From Saezia sanguinis (GTDB taxonomy: Bacteria; Pseudomonadota; Gammaproteobacteria; Burkholderiales; Burkholderiaceae_C), in assembly GCF_003991585.1 (NCBI RefSeq), contig NZ_PQSP01000008.1, positions 1 through 64,000 of the forward strand: a stretch of DNA of 64,000 bases. The letters run 5' to 3'. Positions 1 through 7,574 of this stretch are shown here, one piece after another. Position 1 is the first letter of the stretch; every line of letters begins with the position of its first letter. Under the pieces are notes generated by a model. It was not told the DNA's origin. It saw only the letters and a program-made list of their open reading frames with translations, and made no database searches. The translations under genes and the position numbers were made by a program.

Positions 1-114
1 GGCGGCACCTATCAGATCAGGCCCGATATGAGGCTGAGTGCCGGCTACGAAGGACAGTTTGGCAACCAGAGCCGGGAGCATGCGCTGAAAGTGCAGTTCC
101 GCTACAGCTTCTGA
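1..114 (+). CDS. Autotransporter/outer-membrane beta-barrel protein, C-terminal end only
   Basis: The window opens inside a reading frame of 37 codons that ends in TGA at 112-114. The residues alternate polar and hydrophobic as in barrel strands (LSAGYEGQFGNQ, then a final strand ALKVQFRYSF) and finish in a C-terminal phenylalanine, the usual outer-membrane insertion signal of type V autotransporters. The passenger and most of the barrel lie upstream of the window, so substrate and function cannot be read. Its ending differs from that of the complete autotransporter at 58.6 kb, so the two are not close copies at this end. Confidence 0.7.
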   Translation, partial: GGTYQIRPDMRLSAGYEGQFGNQSREHALKVQFRYSF

Positions 115-160
115 TGAGGGGAAGAGGTTTTTAGAGGCTAAAAAGAGGGAGGCCCAGTCC

Positions 161-200
161 AAACGGCTTTGTTACCAATGGGTGACAAAGCCGTTTTTTT
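161..200 (+). terminator. Rho-independent terminator of the upstream autotransporter gene
   Basis: A 16-bp stem (161-176 with 181-196, one G-U pair) closes a four-base AATG loop and runs into a T tract ending at 200. It lies 47 bases after the stop of the partial autotransporter gene. Confidence 0.9.
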
Positions 201-284
201 GCCGGGTTTAATGTTGTAAACCTGAATGATACTGAAAGGCTGGGTGGCAAAGGCACGCCGAAGTTTTCAGCAGACAGGGATGAA

Positions 285-323
285 AAGCCGTTTCAATACA
301 GCGTATAGATTGCCTCCGACAGG
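285..323. repeat. Left copy of 39-bp direct repeat containing a tRNA-Arg 3' end (att-like)
   Basis: These 39 bases match 4970-5008 at 36 positions in the same orientation. The last 13 bases of this copy are the 3' end of the tRNA-Arg(CCT) gene read on the minus strand; the other 26 correspond to sequence just downstream of that tRNA. No other part of a tRNA is present here. A displaced tRNA 3' end on the far side of an inserted segment is the standard scar of site-specific integration. No integrase gene is visible between the copies. Confidence 0.75.
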
Positions 324-511
324 CGCTAAATTAAAAATCTGCTTTGATGAGCCATTTTTGCAAGCAATCATTAAAAGAGTGGCGGTGCTATGAATAAGCT
401 CCAAGAAGTCATGTATGCCCTGCTGCTATGAGGGATTTTGCTTTCGGCTATCTTGGAGTATTGCGTTTAAATCATAGTTGAACCTGTTAAAACCCGCGAA
501 AGACATTGACG

Positions 512-1999
512 ATGGAGCTGAATCAAAAAAAGTTAACTGAAATCACATTTCACCTGATTGTGGATTCAGCGCCGAATGCTGTTTTATTAGTCAACCAAGA
601 GGGCAAGATTGCCTATGTGAATAAACAGTGTGAGAGTCTTTTCGGATATAACTCTTCCGAGATGATTGGTATGGCAGTGGAGATGCTGATTCCTGAACAG
701 TTCCGTAAAGGGCATGTTCCCTTGCGCCGCAAATACATGCATGCATCAGTCATGAGGCGTATGGGAGAAGGCCGGGAGCTTTATGGACTGCGTAAAGATG
801 GCACGATATGCCCGCTTGAGATCGGGTTGAACCCCTTGGTGCTGGTGGATGGAACATGGGTGCTTGCTACGATCATTGATATTTCTGAACGTAAACGGGC
901 AGAAGACCGGTTTCGCAAAATAGTCAACTCTGCTCCTAACGCCATGATTTTGGTCAATCAGGCCGGCTTTATCACGCTGGTGAATCAACAGGCACTGATC
1001 ATGTTCGGGTACAGTGAGGCTGACATGGTTGGCAAAAAAATGGAGATGTTGCTGCCGGAACGGTACCGGGGGCATCATGGTGCCCTTCGGGATGGTTTTT
1101 TTGCAAATCCACAAACCCGTAATATGGGGGTTGGCCGTGATCTTTTTGCCCGCAGGAAAGATGGCTCGGAAATCCCCGTGGAGATTGGACTGAACCCGGT
1201 TCAGACCGAAGAAGGGATAGTGGCCGTGGCATCCATCATTGATATCACAGCACGCCGTGAACAAGAGGAACTGAGGGTAAAGAAAGATGCTGCCGAGGCT
1301 GCCTATAAAGCAAAAGGAGAGCTTTTGGCGATTGCCAGTCATGACCTGAAAAATCCTCTGCTTGCAATTAATGGCATTGCGCAGTTGATGCTGGACATCA
1401 AAAAAAGCTCTCCCAATATACCAGCACAGGATATTGAATTTCTCCAGAACATTTGCGACGCATCCTTGCACATGTCGAATATTGTCAAGGGCATTTTGGA
1501 GAGCGAAGGCCTGGAGCAGCAAGGCGCTATGCTTGATTTCAAGGAAGTGGATCTCAGCGCTTTGTGTACCTCACTGATTCGCATTAATGAGGCTGCTGCG
1601 ATGAAAAAAGCAATCCTCATTACCTATGAGATTGAACCTGGCGTTGTTGTTCAAGGCGATAAAACGCGTCTGCAAGAGGCATTTGATAACTATGTCAGCA
1701 ACGCGATTAAATACTCTCCGGGGGGCAAGAAGGTCACGGTCAGCCTTAAGAAAGTTCAGGACCTGGGACAGATTGAGTTTGGTGTGAAAGACGAAGGACC
1801 TGGATTGACCGAAGAGGATAGGTCCAAACTTTTTGGAAAATTCAAGCGGCTCAGTGCCAAGCCGACTGGAGGAGAGTCATCGACAGGGCTTGGCCTGTCG
1901 ATCGTGAAAACTATTATTGAGCTTCATAAAGGGAAGGTTGGCTGTGATAGCCAACCAGGGCAGGGAGCCTACTTCTGGGCACGCCTGCCAATGCAATGA
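512..1999 (+). CDS. Cytoplasmic sensor histidine kinase with two PAS domains
   Basis: About 495 residues. Two similar PAS domains (roughly residues 8-125 and 130-250; both carry SAPNA, a FGY segment and a RKDG segment) are followed by a HisKA domain with the phospho-acceptor in SHDLKNPL (about His277) and an HATPase domain with an N box (YVSNAIKYS), DEGPG and a GLGLSIVK G box. There is no membrane segment, so it should sense a cytoplasmic or diffusible signal. ATG at 512 is preferred to the in-frame TTG at 506 because GAAAG at 499-503 is then better spaced. It is convergent with the regulator/ATPase operon (11 bases between stops). The CheY-like protein encoded at 3894-4286 is the obvious but unproven partner. 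Confidence 0.9.
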   Translation: MELNQKKLTEITFHLIVDSAPNAVLLVNQEGKIAYVNKQCESLFGYNSSEMIGMAVEMLIPEQFRKGHVPLRRKYMHASVMRRMGEGRELYGLRKDGTICPLEIGLNPLVLVDGTWVLATIIDISERKRAEDRFRKIVNSAPNAMILVNQAGFITLVNQQALIMFGYSEADMVGKKMEMLLPERYRGHHGALRDGFFANPQTRNMGVGRDLFARRKDGSEIPVEIGLNPVQTEEGIVAVASIIDITARREQEELRVKKDAAEAAYKAKGELLAIASHDLKNPLLAINGIAQLMLDIKKSSPNIPAQDIEFLQNICDASLHMSNIVKGILESEGLEQQGAMLDFKEVDLSALCTSLIRINEAAAMKKAILITYEIEPGVVVQGDKTRLQEAFDNYVSNAIKYSPGGKKVTVSLKKVQDLGQIEFGVKDEGPGLTEEDRSKLFGKFKRLSAKPTGGESSTGLGLSIVKTIIELHKGKVGCDSQPGQGAYFWARLPMQ

Positions 2000-2010
2000 T
2001 TTTGCGGCTT

Positions 2011-3699
2011 TTATCCGGCTGTTACCCGTTCAACTTCTTCAAGTGAAGTAATCCCAAGCATGGCCTTCATAATGCCGTCGTAACGCATAGACCGGAACCC
2101 CAGGCGCAAGGCTTCTTTGTACAGCTCGACGGATGATGCGCGGTTCATAACGAGGTCGCGCAGCCGGTTTGTCATGATAAAGATTTCGTGTATTGCGACC
2201 CGGCCTGAGTACCCGCTGTGATTGCATGCGTCGCAACCCAATCCTCGGTAAAAGTATCCCTGATATTCAGGAGGGTGGTTATAAAAAAGTTGATCGATGA
2301 CTTCTTTGGGCGCTTCGTACTTTTCTTTGCAATGCTCGCATATCCGCCGTACCAGCCGTTGTGCCATAGAACCCACCAATGAAGGAGCAACCATAAATGG
2401 ATCTACTCCGATTTCAATCAACCTGTTTATGGCCTGCAATGCATTGTTCGTATGCATGGTGGCCATGACCAAATGGCCGGTCTGGGCGGCTTGCATAGCG
2501 ATTCGGGCGGTTTCCAGATCGCGGATTTCACCAATGAGTATGACCTGTGGGTCCTGCCGAAGGACAGCCCGAAGCACTTCTGCAAAATCCAGATCGATTG
2601 CAGCATTGGTTTGGATCTGCGTAATGCCATCTATCCGAAGTTCAACAGGATCCTCTACGGTAATCACGTTAATTTCGGGACGGTTGATTTTGGACAGTAC
2701 TGAATAGAGTGTGGTCGTTTTGCCGGAACCCGTTGGTCCGGTGACAAAAAACACGCCGTTGGGCTTTTTGATGAGGTGAGTCAGCAGGCCTTGGTTTCGA
2801 GTGCTGAGGCTGAGTTGATCAATTGGTTTGCCCACTTGATCGGCTGATCCAATCACACGAATGACAGCCTTTTCTCCAAAAACGGTTGGGACCGTAGACA
2901 ACCGAAAGTCGTAGGTACTGTTTTTCAGTTCGAGAGACAGCCTCCCATCCTGTGGGTGACGCTGTTCGGTGATATCCAGGCTCGCCATGATTTTTAAGCG
3001 AGACATGACTGTGGGGGTTACATTCTTATTGAGCTGCAAAACGGTTCGCAACTGTCCGTCAATGCGAAACCGGGCATTCAGTGTTTTTGCTGTGGGCTGA
3101 ATATGGATGTCGCTCGCATTGTTCTGTAAGCAATACAGCAACATGCCTCTGACCAGTTCGACCACTCCGGTAGAGGATGCCAACTCCTTCAGTTGGGCTG
3201 TATCCATCTTTTCTGGGGCACGCGAGCCTGCAGCAAGCTGGTCCGAAAGCTTTTCTAGTTCATCCGTTGTTTCATATTGAATGTCGATGCTGTTTTCAAT
3301 TTCCTGAGGGAAGGCAAATACTGTGCTGACAGGGCAGCCAACCAGTTTTTCCAGGCTGGCGATCGCAGCTGTATCTTCAGGATGAGCCATTGCGACTGTT
3401 AAAGTATCTCCCATCTTGTAAACAGGAATACAAAGCAGTTTCTTTGCTATCTCTGCTGGCAGTAAGGCCAGTGCTTCCCGCTGGAAGAGTGTTTTTCCCA
3501 ATGGCACATGGGCTTTGCCGATACTGTCGCTGTACAGCTTGGCGAGCAAATTCCGGTCCTTGGTCAGCTCGAGAGTTTCAAACAACTGCTTGGCTATGGT
3601 GAGGTTGTCACCGCCGGATGATCTCAGAAGCGTTCGAATTTCCGTTTCATCGGCCAGACCATTCTGTATCACACTGGGAAGGAATGCAGAGGTATTCAT
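2011..3699 (-). CDS. GspE/PilB/PulE family secretion or pilus-assembly ATPase
   Basis: 562 residues, the length of PilB/GspE hexameric motors. The N-terminal MshEN-like region (about 1-150) is followed by the ATPase core: Walker A GPTGSGKTT at 321-329, Asp box TVEDPVEL, Walker B LIGEIRD with Glu391, and His box GHLVMATMHTNN. A zinc tetracysteine is present at Cys454/457 and Cys489/492. The start overlaps the stop of a 57-residue reading frame, so translation is probably coupled. No pilin, PilC or secretin gene is nearby, unlike in a normal pilus or type II secretion locus. It may power a machine encoded elsewhere or have been recruited to the regulatory module here. Confidence 0.9.
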   Translation of the reverse strand: MNTSAFLPSVIQNGLADETEIRTLLRSSGGDNLTIAKQLFETLELTKDRNLLAKLYSDSIGKAHVPLGKTLFQREALALLPAEIAKKLLCIPVYKMGDTLTVAMAHPEDTAAIASLEKLVGCPVSTVFAFPQEIENSIDIQYETTDELEKLSDQLAAGSRAPEKMDTAQLKELASSTGVVELVRGMLLYCLQNNASDIHIQPTAKTLNARFRIDGQLRTVLQLNKNVTPTVMSRLKIMASLDITEQRHPQDGRLSLELKNSTYDFRLSTVPTVFGEKAVIRVIGSADQVGKPIDQLSLSTRNQGLLTHLIKKPNGVFFVTGPTGSGKTTTLYSVLSKINRPEINVITVEDPVELRIDGITQIQTNAAIDLDFAEVLRAVLRQDPQVILIGEIRDLETARIAMQAAQTGHLVMATMHTNNALQAINRLIEIGVDPFMVAPSLVGSMAQRLVRRICEHCKEKYEAPKEVIDQLFYNHPPEYQGYFYRGLGCDACNHSGYSGRVAIHEIFIMTNRLRDLVMNRASSVELYKEALRLGFRSMRYDGIMKAMLGITSLEEVERVTAG

Positions 3700-3869
3700 G
3701 ATTGAGGCCTTTTGTCTTTATTTTCTTTTTTCTTGAACAATTCGGTGATGTCGGCCTGCTTAACACTGCTCTGTCCGTACATGCCTGTTTCCGACTCAAC
3801 CTCTTTCAACATTTGCTGCAGGTCAAATCTGGGGACATCGAAATCATCACGTTTTTCTACCATGTCCAT
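3696..3869 (-). CDS. Small charged protein between response regulator and GspE-like ATPase
   Basis: A 57-codon frame that is too short for ordinary calling. It starts at ATG 3869 with GAAAG seven bases upstream, and its TGA stop overlaps the ATG of the ATPase gene (the ATGA arrangement). It lies 24 bases after the stop of the response regulator. The product is hydrophilic and very charged, starts MDMVEKRDDFDVPRFD and ends with a lysine-rich tail (LFKKKENKDK); it has no membrane segment or signal peptide. Position and coupling make it a credible gene. I do not recognise the family. It could be an adaptor linking regulator and ATPase, which is inference from context only. Confidence 0.65.
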   Translation of the reverse strand: MDMVEKRDDFDVPRFDLQQMLKEVESETGMYGQSSVKQADITELFKKKENKDKRPQS

Positions 3870-3893
3870 ATATCAGCTTTCTATTTTGCAGGT

Positions 3894-4286
3894 TTATTCT
3901 GTGGCATCGTTAAGATGCTCTTTCCATGCCTCAACAATAATTTGCTTCAGTTCCGCGACAGGCGTATCTTTTCGGATGTATTGCAGGGCGCCAAGCTCGG
4001 CAGCAGAGTGAACTGTTGCCATGTCAGAAAGTGATGTCAGCATGATTACTGCGGCATTGGGATTGGTTTTCTTGATGTCGCGAAGTGCAGCAAGCCCATC
4101 TTTTCCGGGCATATTCACGTCCATCAAGACGACATCAGGAGATGTTTCCTGATACAGCGACACGGCTTCTGATCCATTCTCGGCTTCTCCAACGACTTCG
4201 CAGCCGAGGCCCACTAGAACCGCTTTTATGTATGTACGAACGTGTTTTTCGTCGTCTGCAAGCAGTACCCGCACTTTTCTTGGCAT
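3894..4286 (-). CDS. CheY-like single-domain response regulator
   Basis: 130 residues made of one receiver domain and nothing else. The acidic pair Asp11-Asp12, phospho-acceptor Asp56 (in LMDVNMPGKDG), the switch threonine (MLTSLS) and the conserved lysine (IRKDT) are all present. It has no DNA-binding output domain, so it must act by protein contact. It is first in an operon with the 57-residue protein and the GspE-like ATPase, and the histidine kinase at 512 is convergent with that operon. A plausible role is phosphorylation-dependent control of the ATPase; this is inference. GAGG lies 11 bases before the ATG. Confidence 0.9.
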   Translation of the reverse strand: MPRKVRVLLADDEKHVRTYIKAVLVGLGCEVVGEAENGSEAVSLYQETSPDVVLMDVNMPGKDGLAALRDIKKTNPNAAVIMLTSLSDMATVHSAAELGALQYIRKDTPVAELKQIIVEAWKEHLNDATE

Positions 4287-4950
4287 GATTTCATTATCCT
4301 CAAACGTAGAGTGTAAATTAGAGAAATGACTTAATCTTTAACAGATATTTCATTCTCTTAAAGTCCCTTCTGAACTCTAAAAATTCAGAAACCCCCATAT
4401 ATTGGCAGTTCCAAATTCTCAACGCTGTATAAAAGCCAATATATGAAGAACAGTACTACAAAAATATGAAAAATAAACGCGATTGTTTGATTCTATGCGG
4501 ATGTGTTATCACACTATTGCCATATAGCCTATTAATATCAGAATGGTTAAACTTTAAAGCACCTTAAAGCGAAAAATACAGACTTTATTTGGCAGAAAGA
4601 AGATTTAAACCTGATTATATAGAGCAAACAATGTGGTTTGCTTCGCAGCCATTGAAGTTACCCACTTTGGGTATAAGGGGATGCGATCAGGTTAATTTTA
4701 TTTATTCTGATGACACCTTTGATTATTTCTTTTTTAAGTTGGGTCTTGCCCGTTTATGCCTGATGGCTGCTTGGACAAAACGTGTGATTTTGAAGCCTTT
4801 GGAAAAGACCAGTTGCTTGCAGACAAGGCACAGATGAGGGCAGCTTTAAACAGGATTGCGATCCGTCAGACGCAGTATCCATGAGCCGCAAAATGCGACA
4901 GCAATGGCTATGCCAATGGGCAGATGATTGATGTGCGGGAGATAGCGGGG
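4287..4950. other. AT-rich gene-poor stretch inside the tRNA-flanked segment
   Basis: About 660 bases, visibly richer in A and T than the surroundings, especially 4320-4620. The promoter of the response-regulator operon should lie near 4300-4400. An 82-codon open frame at 4589-4837 (+) has no recognisable motif and no convincing ribosome binding site; it may be debris. I see no integrase or transposase remnant. Confidence 0.5.
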
Positions 4951-4978
4951 GAATAAAAAGCGGCCTTGAAAGCCGCTT
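4951..4978 (-). terminator. Terminator of the tRNA-Arg gene
   Basis: Read on the minus strand, a 7-bp stem (4972-4978 with 4958-4964) and 7-base loop are followed by TTTTTATT. It lies 17 bases beyond the tRNA 3' end. The left half of the 39-bp repeat overlaps one arm of this hairpin. Confidence 0.75.
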
Positions 4979-5008
4979 CAATACAACGTATAGAGTGCCT
5001 CCGACAGG
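4970..5008. repeat. Right copy of 39-bp direct repeat, overlapping the intact tRNA-Arg
   Basis: This copy contains the last 13 bases of the functional tRNA-Arg(CCT) gene plus 26 bases downstream, and matches 285-323 with three mismatches. Together the two copies delimit a segment of about 4.65 kb. Confidence 0.75.
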
Positions 5009-5067
5009 AATCGAACCTGTATCTAGCGCTTAGGAGGCGCTCGTTCTATCCATTGAACTACGGCGGC
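4996..5067 (-). tRNA. tRNA-Arg (anticodon CCT)
   Basis: On the minus strand the cloverleaf is complete: acceptor GCCGCCG, D arm GTTC..GAAC, anticodon stem AGCGC/GCGCT around loop CTCCTAA (anticodon CCT), T arm ACAGG-TTCGATT-CCTGT, acceptor strand CGGAGGC and discriminator A. Length is 72 without CCA, which is not encoded. The acceptor stem has one non-pair, G4 with A69; a T at position 4 would restore pairing. The 3' end is duplicated at 311-323. Confidence 0.95.
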
Positions 5068-5272
5068 AGGCCTGCCATTTTATGCTACATTCGCGGCGCT
5101 GTCACTTGGTGGGACTAAACTGAATGGTTGTACAAACTATCCTGGCAGGGCGGCAGATATTGAGCAGGAAAGGGCTTCACCTTCTTTTGGAAGAGGTGAT
5201 TTTTTACTGATCTGGAAGGTGTTTACTTATAAGGCGCAGACGAGGTGGGGGGGATACCACTCTCGTACTTAG

Positions 5273-5303
5273 AAAAAAGCAGACAGCTTGACCGGCTGTC
5301 TGC
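5273..5303 (-). terminator. Terminator downstream of the small lipoprotein gene
   Basis: A perfect 9-bp stem (5279-5287 with 5295-5303) with a 7-base loop; on the minus strand it is followed by TTTTTT. It ends the transcript of the gene at 5325-5585. Confidence 0.9.
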
Positions 5304-5324
5304 CACAGTGGCATACCAAAAGCC

Positions 5325-5585
5325 TTATTTGCATTGATAAGGACTCTCGTCTTCGAGTTCTTCCCCTGTGTGTGCGTTTTTGATGACCACAATTGCATTC
5401 GGATATGCGGAACAGATTGCATCGCGCACGGTATAAATACCTTTTCCTTGTGCCCGTGATGAAATGCTGCTGCTTACCGGGTTACCGTTTTGATCATGTG
5501 CTGTGATGATGTATTCGCCCGACAGGGTTGTACATCCGACCAGTGCTGCGCCCAAAAAAAGACATGCGAATATAGATTTTTTCAT
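5325..5585 (-). CDS. Small exported lipoprotein, function unknown
   Basis: 86 residues. A short signal peptide (MKKSIFACLFLGAALVGC) carries the lipobox LVGC, so the mature protein should start at Cys18 and be lipid-anchored. The mature part of about 68 residues has two further cysteines, one in AICSAYP and one three residues from the end, which could form a disulfide in the periplasm. An AGGTAAC ribosome site precedes the ATG, and a strong terminator follows, so it is a single-gene transcript. I do not recognise the family. Confidence 0.8.
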   Translation of the reverse strand: MKKSIFACLFLGAALVGCTTLSGEYIITAHDQNGNPVSSSISSRAQGKGIYTVRDAICSAYPNAIVVIKNAHTGEELEDESPYQCK

Positions 5586-5909
5586 AGTTACCTTTCTTGA
5601 CAGGGCACTATCGAAATGTTCAATGCAAAAATGCCCTCAACGAATTATATCCATGGCATTAGTATGGATAAGGCCTTTTCTGGTGCTACAGCGCGTTTGT
5701 TGCACAAAATTAACGACGGCGTGATATGTTTATCTGCAAAGTGTGCAAAAGTACCTGTTTTCGGGGGTATTGAGAAAGGCGGCCCTGTGGCAGCAGTTAT
5801 CCGGGCGCATCATTCAGGTGTCATATGGGGCTGGATGACGCGATGCAGCCGCTTAGCTTCTCATGGTATTGCGGATGCATCGCGGAAGATCTGGCGGATG
5901 GCATTGGTG
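5586..5909. other. Intergenic stretch, nothing recognised
   Basis: About 320 bases between two minus-strand genes. Open frames on the plus strand here have no recognisable motif or ribosome binding site. The promoter of the lipoprotein gene presumably lies at the left end. Confidence 0.4.
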
Positions 5910-6560
5910 TTACTTGGCGCGTAATTGCTGTTCCATCAAATCTGCAATTTCTTGTGCTGGCGTGTTGGGGAGCGCATGCGCGCGCAGGTTTTCTATGACG
6001 CCCTGCTGGTTCTCCATGGGCTGGTTCTGCGAAAGTTTGTTCTTGCCCTGAAGCTGTGTGATTTCAATGCGTATACCAACAATGGCGTTAAGCATGGCAT
6101 TGATATAGGGTTCCGGTGCATCGTGTAAATGCCATGGGCTGGGCATGGCCTGTTCGTGCTGGTCACTGAGCTGTGTCAAATCGGCTCTGAGTTCTGCCCG
6201 GTCTGTGGTGGTGTGCATGTGACCATATGCATGCACAGCCGTGTAATTCCATGTAGGTACGGCTTTGCCATTTTGTTTTTTGGTCGGATACCAGCCGGGT
6301 GAAATGTAGCTGTGCGGGCCGTGGAAAATGGCCAGTACAGGTTGTGAAGAATCATGCTGCTGCCACAGAGGATTTTTGTGTGCCAGGTGTCCTACTAGGG
6401 TGCCGTATGGCCCTTGTTGCCGGTGTAATGAAAGCGGCAGATGGCTGGCCTGCAACCCGTGCTCCGCTGAGAAGGTGACCAGTGTGGCAAAGGGGTGCTG
6501 TTCTATATGGTGGTGCAGGGCTGCCAGATCTGAGAGCTTGAATGCGGCAGGAATGTACAT
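5910..6560 (-). CDS. PaiB-like FMN-binding negative transcriptional regulator family protein
   Basis: 216 residues, the normal length for the PaiB family (FMN_bind_2). Recognisable family wording includes MYIPAAF at the start, PFATLVTF, ASHLPL, GHLAHKNP, the central IFHGPHSYISPGWY, and PTWNYTAVHAYG. Members bind flavin in a split-barrel fold; in Bacillus PaiB was reported as a negative regulator of sporulation and protease genes, but in proteobacteria the role is mostly unknown. AAGGA lies nine bases before the ATG. It stands alone on its strand. Confidence 0.85.
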   Translation of the reverse strand: MYIPAAFKLSDLAALHHHIEQHPFATLVTFSAEHGLQASHLPLSLHRQQGPYGTLVGHLAHKNPLWQQHDSSQPVLAIFHGPHSYISPGWYPTKKQNGKAVPTWNYTAVHAYGHMHTTTDRAELRADLTQLSDQHEQAMPSPWHLHDAPEPYINAMLNAIVGIRIEITQLQGKNKLSQNQPMENQQGVIENLRAHALPNTPAQEIADLMEQQLRAK

Positions 6561-6944
6561 GTGGAGGTTCCTTCTGGTAAGAATCGGGTTTTGTTTTTTC
6601 TGGTAGGGCTTGGAGTCTTATTGTAAAAGAGTGTACCGGATCAGAAACCGACCGGGGTCATATGCAATGCAGTGATAAACTGTTGCCGTAGCAAAATGCC
6701 ATTTAAACTACCTTGAAATGCTGAAAGATCATCGTAGTATATTGATTTTATTTATGTTTTTTTTAGATTAAAAACTAGGCAATTTGTTCAAACCCGCATG
6801 AAGACAAGCATCTGGATATGTGTATACGCGTTTACGCACATACTTATCCACAGGAACAGGGGGTAACTTGGGCGGCTTCCCAAACGGGGGCGTCTCGGGT
6901 GATAATTACGGGTGTCAATTTATTTTGAGCTGAGGAGGCGTTCT
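6561..6944. other. Divergent intergenic region with one consensus DnaA box
   Basis: About 380 bases between the PaiB-like gene and exbB, so it should hold two divergent promoters. A perfect TTATCCACA DnaA box sits at 6844-6852, just upstream of exbB. A T-rich stretch is at 6740-6770. I see no box cluster or AT-rich unwinding repeats, so this is not an obvious origin. Confidence 0.4.
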
Positions 6945-7574
6945 TTGTTTTCCATCATTCAGGCTGCTGGCTGGCCCATCTGGTTTTTGATTCTGTGTTC
7001 GTTTGCTGCAATTGTATTCATTGTGGAGCGGTTTCTGAGTTTGCGGCGTGACAAGATCATTCCGGCAAAGACGCTGGAAGAAGCGATCAGTGCCAGCGCA
7101 AAGAAAATTCCTTCTCCTGAGACCATTAAAAAACTGGCGGCAAGCTCAGTGCTTGGCGGTGTTTTGGCTACAGGTTTGCAGACCGTGCAGCAAAACCCGG
7201 AGGTGAAAGAGGAGGAGTTGCGCAGTACGATGGAAGGCGCCGGCCGGCTGGCTATTCATGTGATGGAGCGTTTTCTCCCTGCACTGGCAACCATTGCCTA
7301 TGTAGCGCCTTTGCTGGGGCTGTTTGGTACTGTGATCGGCATGATCGAGATTTTTGGTGCCCAGCAGGCTGCCGGACAAGGGGACCCGGCGCAGGTTGCA
7401 CACGGTATTTCTGTCGCGCTTTATAACACGGCGTTTGGCCTGATGATTGCGATTGTGGCGTATCTGTTCTACCGTTATTTCCGTTCCCGGGTTGAAGTCT
7501 ATATTCTGCTGCTCGAGCAAAGTTCTGAGCGCTTTACGCGGCATCTGTTGAGTCTGCTGGAGCGTGCCAAGTGA
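6945..7574 (+). CDS. exbB: MotA/TolQ/ExbB family proton channel protein (ExbB-like)
   Basis: About 209 residues with three membrane segments: one near the N terminus (WPIWFLILCSFAAIVFIVER) and two in the C-terminal half (ALATIAYVAPLLGLFGTVIG and ALYNTAFGLMIAIVAYLFY), the usual ExbB/TolQ layout. It forms an inner-membrane proton channel with ExbD. I choose the TTG at 6945, which has a perfect GAGGAGG six bases upstream and gives the familiar N terminus MFSIIQAAGWPIW; the longer GTG frame at 6912 would place that ribosome site inside the gene. It overlaps exbD by four bases. No tonB or receptor gene is next to it. Confidence 0.88.
   Translation: MFSIIQAAGWPIWFLILCSFAAIVFIVERFLSLRRDKIIPAKTLEEAISASAKKIPSPETIKKLAASSVLGGVLATGLQTVQQNPEVKEEELRSTMEGAGRLAIHVMERFLPALATIAYVAPLLGLFGTVIGMIEIFGAQQAAGQGDPAQVAHGISVALYNTAFGLMIAIVAYLFYRYFRSRVEVYILLLEQSSERFTRHLLSLLERAK

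Noticed and set aside
4589..4837. 82-codon plus-strand open frame in the AT-rich end of the tRNA-flanked segment
   Set aside because: No ribosome binding site and no recognised motif; it is more likely chance or debris than a gene.
5616..5924. 102-codon plus-strand open frame
   Set aside because: Composition and lack of a ribosome site suggest noncoding; it also overlaps the end of the PaiB-like gene on the other strand.
6561..6944. Replication origin because of the DnaA box
   Set aside because: Only one consensus box was seen, with no AT-rich repeat array and no dnaA, dnaN or parAB genes nearby.
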